Positions 55,635 to 64,000 of a stretch of DNA of 64,000 bases are shown piece after piece (position 1 is the stretch's first letter; each line of letters begins with the position of its first letter). Source of the stretch: Nemertoderma westbladi (Eukaryota; Xenacoelomorpha; Nemertodermatida; Nemertodermatidae). The stretch spans positions 55,381 to 119,380 of the forward strand of contig JAUCBJ010007101.1 in assembly GCA_032718475.1 (NCBI GenBank), read 5' to 3'. The translations under genes and the position numbers were made by a program. Below the pieces are notes generated by a model. The model saw nothing but the letters and a program-made list of their open reading frames with translations. It made no database searches and was not told where the DNA came from.

Positions 55635-56867
55635 TGTAAAAGCTTCTGTGGGATATAACTGGCCCTTTTGCTTCGCAATCCAGTTTCCCCCCAGGCGCTG
55701 GAATACTCTAAAAGGCTCTCTAACTATATATATGTTCCCCTCGCCCGCAAGGTACCGTTATAGGTGTTTTAACGGACATAAAAGTCATTCTTCTATATAC
55801 GTGCTTTGGAGGACATGGTAAGGCAAAAAACCCGCAATGCACCAAATACCCTTACACAGCTTAGCCTTGATGATTCAGATTGCGACATCTAACAGCTGGT
55901 TGCTGACATGGAAACGGCCATTGGACACATGGTTCTTTGTTTAGCTTAAGCCAATCAGAGCGATTTTTTCTGTCGATGTGGAGATATTCGGCCGATGATA
56001 CTAGGAGTGTTCAGTCTTACTGTTTTTGTGATACTGTTGTGTTCCTTCTATCTAGGCCAGGAACACCGGCTCTAGAGTCAATTCGTTTCAGACTTTAGAA
56101 GAAACATTAGTAGGCTTAAGATTATAGAGCGTATAACTGTTATCGGTCCAGTCAAACAGTGTTACCATCTTAACCTACCGTCTTAATGCTATTTACTGTT
56201 GTGTTTTGGTTGAATATTATTATTTGGAGAACATTTATAAAGAACCCAAATTTCCCAATTTTCTTGATACACTACAGGTTAGAGAGACGGGTTATATATA
56301 GCGATTGCGACTTATATTGTTGTGGTTTGTAGTGAATTTAATGCTATTTGATAAGCACTACATGAGTCCGTTGCTGCTCTCTTTATATATGATAAAATTC
56401 ATTGACGGTCGGCAAATTAGTGAGCAGTATTGTGTGTTACCGGTAGTGTGCCTGATTGTGACTGATAACTAAGCATTTCCTAAAGAATGCGCCTCATACG
56501 TGAATCATAAGCCTTACCGACTTACCGTTGTGATTAGTATAAGTCATATCTCTGTTTACCTAGATAGAGCGCCACGTCCTAAAGGAACTGTTAATATTTC
56601 CCGAAAGTGAATAATATTAGTCAGAAATTAATTATTAACGATCAATCGAATAATACAGTAAGCTTACACTGCAATAATAATCTAAGCCCTCAGAATCCAG
56701 TCTCCCGGGTATATCCAGCGGGTGAATGGACGCGCACTAGGCTGGCTTCTGCTAATGTTGTGTTTATTGGTATTAAATATTTGTCAACTTCTAAAGTCTG
56801 TTTATAAACCAAAAGACATATAAATTTTGGCAGGTTAAACTGCTAAAGGTCTTCAAAAGCGCGTACA
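55635..56867 (+). repeat. 3' LTR of copy 3
   Basis: 1233 bp, the same length as the 5' LTR and nearly identical to it. It ends GCGCGTACA and is followed directly by LINE sequence (GCGATTTTGTTCTAG). Confidence 0.92.
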
Positions 56868-58105
56868 GCGATTTTGTTCTAGTGTCAAGCTTGGGGGAAC
56901 CATAATGAGACACCTCCAATGTTATATAGTGTCTGGTTGGAGATGTGTGCATTGAACTTGACACAATAAACCCGGCGTAGCATTCTTGTGAATGTGCCAT
57001 CCAGAGATTTGGTGTCCTCAGCAGTTAGAGCCCAGCATGGACTCCCATAGAGGAGTACTGGAACTACTGCTGCTCTAAATAACCGGACCTTAAGTTTCCG
57101 ATTAATTCTCGGTGAGTTCCAAATCCTGGAAAGCCTATTCAAGGCTGCCCATGCCTTTCCCTTACCCATTCGAAGGTCCTCATCTGACTTCCGGATCCAT
57201 GATCCCAGGTAACAGAAGTCATCCACATGCTCAAGCATACCATCTTTTGAGCTTATGCTCATCCGATCAGAGACTTGCTGAGGACTTTCAAAGTTAACTG
57301 TCAAAATTTTGGTCTTTCTGGAGTTAATAAAAAGACCAACACTAGAAGCAGCATGTTCTAATGAGCTGAGGAGCCGTTAGGCTCCCTCTAGTGATTCTGA
57401 GAGTACTCCTAAGTAATCAGCAAGGTCTAGATCAGTTAGGTACTTGGCAGAATTTCCTCGACTTCTGGAGCCAGTGGGTGGAGTTATCATCACCCCATTA
57501 TCATTATGATGATTTAAGGACATGCGTAGAACATAGTCAACAACAATTATGAACAAGAATGGTGCAAGTGTGTCTCCCTGGAGGACGCCCCATAACACTT
57601 CAAATGGTTCTGTGTCACCGTCAACAGTAGACACAAATGTTGTCGAACCATCGTATACTGATCTGATTGCTGCAATAATTTCATCAGGAATTCCATATAA
57701 TGAAAGTATGCTGAACATACGTGAGCGAGAGACTGAATCAAAGGCCTTGAAGAAGTCAACAAAGATAACAGCCAGATGCCTGTCTTTCTTTTTTGATAAC
57801 TCTTCAATTATCCTTCTAAGTGCCAAAATGGGCTCCATGGTCCCACGACCTTTACGGAACCCATTCTGATTTCCACGGAGCAGTCTGTCAATGGGATACC
57901 GGATGCGATTTAATAGAATTCTATTGTATAGCTTTGCAGCAATCAAGATCAATGAGATTCCCAGAAAAGAACCATAGAGTGTTAGGTTGCCCTTCTTGGG
58001 AACTGGCACCAACTTATTTGTTTTCATTTCTTGTGGGACTCTTGTTGTACGGTACATGTCTACTATGATGGGATAGATGAGCTTTAAACACTCAGGTATT
58101 TTAAA
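56868..58105 (-). mobile_element. LINE RT fragment, second copy, with frameshift
   Basis: Closely similar to 34755-36290, starting at the equivalent of about 35023 and ending at the equivalent of about 36260. The RT frame is split: 57304-56885 (C-terminal part) and 58105-57377 (RT core with FVDFFKAFDSVSR and GVLQGDTLAPFLF). The catalytic FADD reads LADY here, so this copy is inactive at the active site. Its 3' end is removed by the junction with the LTR of copy 3. At the other side, similarity stops at about 58103 (TTTTAAA). Confidence 0.85.
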
Positions 58106-59128
58106 ACCATTATTGGCTGTGTAGCTAATCTGCTTGGCCATGCCCTGTACCCCTGCTGGCAGGTGCAGGTCGCAGTGAAGTGCACTCAGAGAGAGTGGAC
58201 ATGAGAACACTCTACTCCTGACCAGCCATTAGTAGAATACCATCTGCCTGGCCAAGCCATATACCCCTGCAGCTAAGTATATGGGTCCTTAATCCAGGAC
58301 GAAGGTCCTGTCGTTATCCCAGAACGATGGGGGTCCTAGTTACAGGGCCATAGTTGTCCCACTAAAAGGGTCAATCTATACAGCCACAGGTGGGACAGAT
58401 TGGATGCAGGCGAAGCTTACTCGCGGGGGAAGTTTGATGCGTAACCCACGTATTGTAGGATATTCAAAATGGACCTGTAGCAGCACTCCGATAAAGGGTG
58501 CAAGTGCCAGAAACATTACTCGGAGTTTATAAATATGTTACAGATGGAAGTATCTATTGAACATTAAATGAATTATTATACTCATTTACAAACATGATCT
58601 CAGATAAGCTGTAAAGAACCATGTCTTATTTGAATTATCGCTTACAACAAATGAGAAATTTGTACATATAAATACAGTAACTTATTTTTGGACATTTCAT
58701 ATTCAATTAAATTAATATATGTCAGGATACCTCATCATCCATGTTTCGGAAATTTATCACAATCTGTGTGTGAAAGTGGAACAAAAGATGGCGACATACA
58801 ATGGTTATGTCGAACAATGGTGGAAGATGTATTGATGATAGTGCTATCTATTGTGGGGTATAGATCGTTGTGGTGTGCGAAATTACAGTTAATTAAGTGG
58901 GTTTTAAAATAAAGTTGTAAATGATAAAAAGGGAATTGGTTTTAAATCGAAGCAGGACCTTATCAGCAGGCCCGCCCCTGGAACTTTATCGCCCCTATAA
59001 ATTGCATTTTTGTTGAGAACTTATCGCCCCCATGTTCTGAGTTTTTAGGAACTTATCGTCTCTGGGTCTTTATCGCCCCTGAGTCTTTATCGCCCCCGAG
59101 TCTTTATATCCACTGGTCCTTTATAGCC
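58106..59128. other. Non-coding stretch with short repeats
   Basis: A block of about 30 bp of the type CTTGGCCATGCCCTGTACCCC occurs twice (about 58131 and 58248). From 58985 to 59130 are about six diverged units of the type GAGTCTTTATCGCCCCT. The frame at 58688-58912 has no features of a known protein. I see no gene. Confidence 0.5.
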
Positions 59129-59296
59129 CCTGTGGGGCGAGCCACGAAGTGAGTGAGCCTTAGCGTAGTGGTACCATTAATCAACCTGTGGGGCGAGCCA
59201 CGAAGTGAGTGAGCCTTAGCGTAGTGGTACCATCAATCAACCTGTGGGGCGAGCCACGAAGTGAGTGAGCCTTAGCGTAGTGGTACCATTAATCAA
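59129..59296 (+). repeat. 56-bp tandem repeat, three units
   Basis: The unit starts CCTGTGGGGCGAGCCACGAA and ends ACCATTAATCAA. The three units are identical except one base (ATTAATCAA against ATCAATCAA). It contains the near-palindrome GGCGAGCC...GAGTGAGCC. Confidence 0.9.
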
Positions 59297-60342
59297 CCTG
59301 TCGTTCTGTCGTGTTCAATTTTAAACGTTAATAACTCGGCCAATCTTTGATGAAATCTATCCAAACTTGGTATACATGTTGTTTGGCAAAAGTTTAGAAA
59401 TTTTCCAAGTAGAATTTCCGTGTGGCCTTCGAGAAGCTAAGATAATAGCAGTTAATTAGTTAATTAAGTTGATTACGGTGAAAACACCATTTTCAACCTG
59501 CCTTTTAAGGGAAATTAATTGTTTTACAGTATAAGATTTAAATAATTATACTTAAAAATTATACAGATGTAATCCACATACGCCATTCTATTATAGTTTT
59601 TAATTAGTTCAAGTGATTTGCTTTAATAAATGTGTCTTTAATTGATCTAAACGTAATTAAACGGCACAATTATTGAGTAAAAATTTAATCCTTCCCATTA
59701 TTGGTCAAGTCTCTGCTGGTGTGGAGCTAGCTAGCTGGGAGTTGTGGCTGTAGACTAAACCAGAGAGGAATTGTAATAGGCAACCAGTATTGCTATTCCA
59801 GCCCAGACAGCATTCTTTAAATCCAACATCCCAACATCCTTCCTGTATTCCAATTCCTATTGACTCTACTATAAGTGTTGTATTATTATCACTATCACTG
59901 AATTGTGTTTATTATAGGCTGGACGGGCCGCATAACCGTTCGACTACTACTGTACTACTATTGCTATCTCAGGTAAATGACAGATATAATAACATAAATA
60001 CAATCCATGGCATGGCTGTTGTAGGCTTCTGAAATAGTTTATTCCACAATGTATATGTCTGGTTATTTTTTAATTGAATTTTTGCAAAGTAGTAAAATTA
60101 ATGTTCTTAAAAATAATATTATTATTTTATATGACGAGATATGTAACCTAGGAAATTAGCTACATTTTTTTGCTGCAGCTTTAAGAGTGTACATTGATTT
60201 AATATTATTTCAATACCCATATTACTACATCGGCATAAGATGCGTTGGCGTGCTATCACACATCTCCACATATCACACATCTCCACATAGATGTATCAAC
60301 AGTTACTCGCACAGTTTCGAAACTTCGCATAGTTATAACTGT
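59297..60342. other. AT-rich spacer, no gene recognised
   Basis: No frame has family features, and no clear repeat structure was seen. The frame at 59790-60032 lacks any recognisable domain. Confidence 0.45.
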
Positions 60343-60640
60343 ATAAAGATCGTCAGTCTGCGTTTAGGAAAAATATTTTATGACAAAACAGGACAAGCGA
60401 CGAGCGCAACGAGGCATATAATGAAGACGAGTACTGCGTTGACTAAATTATTATATAAACCACCTGGCTTCACATATTGATCGCATCCCTAGTTATTATT
60501 ATTATAAAGATCGTCCTAGCCTGCGTTTAAGAAATATATTTAAATACAAAACAGGACGAACGCAACGAGGCTTATAATGAAAACGAGTACTGCGTTTATT
60601 ATATTCCTATAAACCACCTGGCTTTGCATATTGAACGTGC
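60343..60640 (+). repeat. Tandem duplication of about 150 bp
   Basis: Two diverged units start AAAGATCGTC (60345 and about 60506). They share CTGCGTTTA, ACAAAACAGGAC, GCAACGAGGC, ACGAGTACTGCGTT and AAACCACCTGGCTT. The second unit lacks about ten bases. Confidence 0.75.
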
Positions 60641-60694
60641 GATTGGTTCGTTATTATTATATTGGTTCTATCTATTATGCATCTATCGGTCAAG

Positions 60695-60772
60695 TGGTTC
60701 AGTAGCTCAGTTGGTAGAGCGTTGGAAATTATATGTGTAGTAGGTATCGAGTTCGAATCCTAGTAAGTGCGA
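60695..60772 (+). other. tRNA-like sequence, probably a SINE or a relic
   Basis: An A box (TAGCTCAGTTGG, about 60703-60714) and a near-perfect B box (AGTTCGAATCC, about 60750-60760) are spaced as in a tRNA. The T stem and acceptor ends do not pair well, so I do not call it a working tRNA gene. Confidence 0.45.
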
Positions 60773-63089
60773 ATTATTTTTTGTGTAGAATTTCAACTCA
60801 TTTAAATTAACCGCTACAAATTAATTGCATTTGTCTGTACCAATAAGGCTGTAGTTATTTGATTGTAACCAATGTCGTGCAAGTTATATATTAGCTGGAC
60901 CAATAGCTATCTTTAAAACCTTGTTAGAATCTATAGAACAATCGAGAATTTTCTCGATTGATTGCGGCACAAATTTAGTATATAAAGGTGCGATTTGTTC
61001 ATTAGTTATTCACTTCACATCAATTTCCATCATTCACTTTCTGTCTTATTTCAGATTACATTGTTTATTGTATAATAGTTATTATATGTTTTGTAATAAA
61101 GTCAGAAATACTAGTCACATCTCTCAGCCTTTCTATCTGTTTTAATATGGTTTCACTACGGTGAACAAACTCAGGGACAGGATGGCCGGCTAGAGATCGG
61201 GCCGCAGCAATGAACGGGAACATCACGGGAATGTAGACGAGAGACAACCCGCAATACCATCTAGTGTTATTCGCCCATCGCCTGAAAGGTTAGACAGCGT
61301 TCGATCCTTGCTACCTAAGTGTAAGACCAAAAGATCAAAAGGTAGACGTAGTGACACGCTGTAAGCCCAAAATTACATCATAGGGACTGTACTGTCTTGA
61401 TTCAGGGAAAACCGCAGTAGACCTTCATATTCCTACGGGGGGGAGAGGGAGAGAGAGCAGATACTAGTACGCAGATAGGACGTAGGCACACCGGTACAAG
61501 GCATACACATTGGTTAGGGTGCAGCAAACTGTACGCTTAACTCTTGCTAAGTACAGGTGTGTGTGCGACTATTTGCAGTACGACCGTGTCTATTACATCA
61601 GAACTTGTAGGCTAGGGGGTTGCTGTGTTTTCACCTGAATTGGGATTGTACCGTTCAGGCGGTAGGGCAGTTTACGCTAGGCGCAAATAAATTGAGGCTA
61701 TCAGGGATATACTAACATCTACCGTGTCCCCGCCAACGCCCTAATAGGAAGTTACCCGGACTACCTGGGTGACTAAAATTCTAGATAGGAGCCAGGATAG
61801 CTATTAGTACCCGTACGCCTACAGTAGTAAACTAACACATCTCTTCTTAGTATCAGGGACCTGGTACCTAAAATTGCCGAATTCTGGGCGTAGTATTAAC
61901 CTTATGCCTGAATTTGAGTCCTGGAAATACGCAAGAGGGGAAGGAACCTTATCATTCGTGAGTATTGGACCTACAAGTTATAAAATTAGAATATTCGTAA
62001 AATGCACACCGTACCCAGTAATTATATATGTGAAGGAGCAAAACTGCTTTGACCGTTCAGAATTAACACACGCGCGTTAGAAATTATTTACACCTCGAAA
62101 TATATAAAATTAACTTTCGTCCTTACTGCACTTTGCTCGCTAGTTAGACATCTCCAAATCTGCTCTGTACCTAGCTAGCGTCCCTTTGCCCAACCATATA
62201 AATCACACCGCGGCAAAGTATACGAGCCTCTTAGTCCGTCAGTGAGTCAGCCTGATTTTAGGATTCGCTGCGCGGGATTTTGTTTTATCGAAGTTTGTCT
62301 GCTCGTAGACTGTTTTCTGCCTCACCGGTTAAAAGAGATCGATACTGCAATATATTCGCTTACTTGGGGTTTACTGTTTTGGTGAGAAGGTCGGATTTAT
62401 GATTTGATTTACAAACTTTACAGTAGGATATTGCAGGTATTGTTACCGTCTCTTCCGATAGTAGGAATAGGCGTATCTCTCCAATTTAGTAGGAATATGT
62501 TTTACTGAACTACGGTTCGGTAGGACTAAAGTTATTTGAAAATTTTGTATTTTGAGGTAAAAATTTGTATTTGATTAGCTAAGTGCTAATTTTTTGAAAT
62601 AAAATTTGATTTGAACCGCGTGTAAAATATTTTGGAATTGAATACCGGTGTTTAAAAGGGTTTAAATACCATATTGTACCGGTACAAAATTTTCGTAAAG
62701 TAAAACCTAACTCTTTTGTTTTTTCAGGATTCAGAACTCATTTCTAGACTGTAACGGGAGCAAGACCGTGTTTAGCAAGTTTGGGAGATAGATAACTCAA
62801 CAACTTTGGTTGGGAAAATCGCGTTTCGTCCGCAACGTTAAAAACGGAAAGGTTCACGTCCGGTTTGTATCTGGGAATCTGTTTTTCTGGAGAATTATTG
62901 GAGTGGGTGAGTTCGAAAAGTTGCATAAATAAGTTAGGCATTACCGTATTAGTTAAAATTATTGTGGGTTCCACTGTCTCAAGTATTTATGCATTCCGTA
63001 TGATTTCTTTGTTCATTGCTGAATTAGTCCGTATTATTGTATTTAATTTACCTTTTGATAACGCATATCGTTATCCGATTTATTTGTTG
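60773..63089. other. Non-coding stretch, possibly LTR and leader of the element starting at the right edge
   Basis: No gene recognised. A GA-rich run lies at 61439-61462. A strong splice-acceptor-like sequence, TTTTGTTTTTTCAG, lies just before 62729. The small frames (61874-62080, 62865-63092) have no features. If 63296 starts a retrotransposon Gag, part of this stretch should be its LTR, but no second copy is in view to define it. Confidence 0.4.
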
Positions 63090-63211
63090 TAAAATTGGCC
63101 GCTAGGCTAATTTTATTATATACTTATTCCGTGACATTTATTTGCTGTAAAATTGGCCGTTTAGGCTAATTTTATCCATCTGCTATAAAATCGGCCGGTA
63201 GGCTAATTTTA
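63090..63211 (+). repeat. Three tandem hairpins TAAAATTGGCC / GGCTAATTTTA
   Basis: Stem-loops lie at 63090-63115, 63148-63174 and 63186-63211. Each has an 11-base arm TAAAATTGGCC (third: TAAAATCGGCC) facing GGCTAATTTTA, with loops GCTA, GTTTA and GGTA. Stems are conserved while loops vary. They end about 85 bases before the ATG at 63296. Confidence 0.75.
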
Positions 63212-63295
63212 TAAGACTGTAATTAGTACCGTTTTATATAAATACGGTAAACTCGATACTTTGACACTCACTTTACTTGACTTACAACTACCGAA

Positions 63296-64000
63296 ATGAG
63301 TGACAAACAAGACTATACGAAGAACACACAAACCGACTATGACTCATGTGACGCGGATAAGTCAGCAGCGGAAGAACAACAGGGGAAGACTCGCGAGCCT
63401 ACCGAACCTACACCGTGTGCGTCACCAGTACATCCAACGGGAGTACCGGATGCCGTAGTACGAGGCGACGGCAGGACCGAGGACTTTCTAACTGTTCCGC
63501 AACCTAGATACAGGGAAACGGAAATGGTAAGTTCAGCAGGAAGCACAGAAAGTGTGGTTAGAAGCGTCGGAGGTTACATGGCGCATATAACCAGGAGCAT
63601 TGGAGAAGGCCAACGCATATTAGACGGGTTGACCGCTCCGATGTCTCGATTCGAGTTCTACACCCTCCAGGTTAGAGTACAGAGTAAAGTATATAAGTCC
63701 GTAGATAATCTAGTTGGCCTACAAGATCTAGCTAGACAGAGACAGGACATGGATACTCAACTTAGAATCCTCGAGAAACTAATGATCACTAGAGAGAAAC
63801 TGATTCAGTTTAAGTCGACGATTAGACAGATACAACAGGAACAAGCGGACCAGTTGTTAGGTGAGTCAGTTTCGGACGAATTATTACAGCCCGAGGAAGA
63901 ACAGGAACTGTACCGACTGGATGGACAATTGAAACACCTGACGGATCACTTGCGCATGTGCGGCGAAGACGTCGGAGATTGGGAAACCGTGCCGGAGGCT
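63296..64000 (+). CDS. Gag-like N-terminal frame, open to the right edge (235 codons)
   Basis: Starts MSDKQDYTKNTQTDYDSCDA and is open to the last base. An acidic, Pro/Thr-rich N-terminus is followed by a long charged helical region rich in Gln, Arg and Leu (about residues 100-210: VQSKVYKSVDNLVGLQDL and following). Start, composition and placement after a long non-coding leader resemble Gag of the BEL-type copies, but the sequence is different and no Gag core is visible yet. It could also be an ordinary coiled-coil gene. I do not recognise a family. Confidence 0.45.
   Translation, partial: MSDKQDYTKNTQTDYDSCDADKSAAEEQQGKTREPTEPTPCASPVHPTGVPDAVVRGDGRTEDFLTVPQPRYRETEMVSSAGSTESVVRSVGGYMAHITRSIGEGQRILDGLTAPMSRFEFYTLQVRVQSKVYKSVDNLVGLQDLARQRQDMDTQLRILEKLMITREKLIQFKSTIRQIQQEQADQLLGESVSDELLQPEEEQELYRLDGQLKHLTDHLRMCGEDVGDWETVPEA

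Larger units (their letters stand above)
44346..56867 (+). mobile_element. BEL/Pao-type LTR retrotransposon, copy 3: complete ends, lacks RT/RNase H/integrase
   Basis: 12,522 bp: 5' LTR (44346-45578), leader, Gag-protease frames (47814-52477), 3' non-coding region, extra frame (54108-55556), polypurine-like stretch, and 3' LTR (55635-56867). Both LTRs are 1233 bp with about eight mismatches by eye. Flanking bases differ (acccc on the left, gcgat on the right), so there is no target duplication. The left neighbour is the Mutator-like transposon and the right neighbour is a LINE. It shares the two internal deletions of copy 2. Confidence 0.9.

Noticed and set aside
60695-60772. Functional tRNA gene
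   Set aside because: The boxes are fair, but the acceptor and T stems do not pair well and no clear anticodon loop is formed.

Overview
The window looks like repeat-rich genomic DNA of an animal, probably an invertebrate. The evidence is an OSTM1-like lysosomal membrane protein gene, LTR retrotransposons of the BEL/Pao type, LINE fragments and a Mutator-like DNA transposon. Nothing in the sequence fixes the species; a marine invertebrate such as a mollusc is only a guess. Most of the window is mobile DNA, much of it nested.

Four copies of one large BEL/Pao-type family dominate, here numbered 0 to 3. Each has LTRs of about 1.2 kb beginning TGTA and ending ACA, a leader of about 2.2 kb, a Gag-protease or Gag-Pol frame, a non-coding stretch of about 1.5 to 2 kb with repeats, then an extra reading frame just before the 3' LTR. 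Copy 0 (1-6052, minus) runs off the left edge. Copy 1 (8888-40110, plus) is the only one that keeps reverse transcriptase, RNase H and integrase, but it carries many stops. Copy 2 (20961-32831, minus) sits inside copy 1 with a perfect 5-bp target duplication (AGTGT) and near-identical LTRs, so it is the youngest insertion. Copy 3 (44346-56867, plus) has two LTRs of equal length. Copies 2 and 3 share the same two in-frame deletions, which removed RT/RNase H and integrase and left one Gag-protease frame. In copy 2 this frame is still open for 1386 codons.

The extra frame in the 'env position' has no recognisable family, no signal peptide and no membrane segment. In copy 2 it contains a perfect CCHC zinc knuckle in a Cys/His-rich stretch, and in all copies it ends in a very basic tail. 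Copy 1 and copies 2/3 keep different, partly complementary parts of it. Together with the Gag-protease-only derivative, it is the best candidate here for something undescribed.

Other insertions date the layers. A 1.5-kb 5'-truncated LINE with a 12-bp target duplication interrupts the extra frame of copy 1. A 2015-bp TIR element at a TA site interrupts its 3' LTR, and the empty site is present elsewhere in the window. A TIR element with tRNA-like Pol III boxes sits in its 3' non-coding region. A Mutator-like transposon (41369-44345), whose transposase frame has one stop, abuts copy 3. A LINE fragment related to the first follows copy 3.

Between copies 0 and 1 (6157-6940, minus) lies the C-terminal part of an OSTM1-like gene with one frameshift. 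From 58106 to 63295 there are short tandem repeats, one tRNA-like sequence and no convincing gene. The window ends with the open start of another Gag-like frame (63296 onward), preceded by three tandem hairpins.
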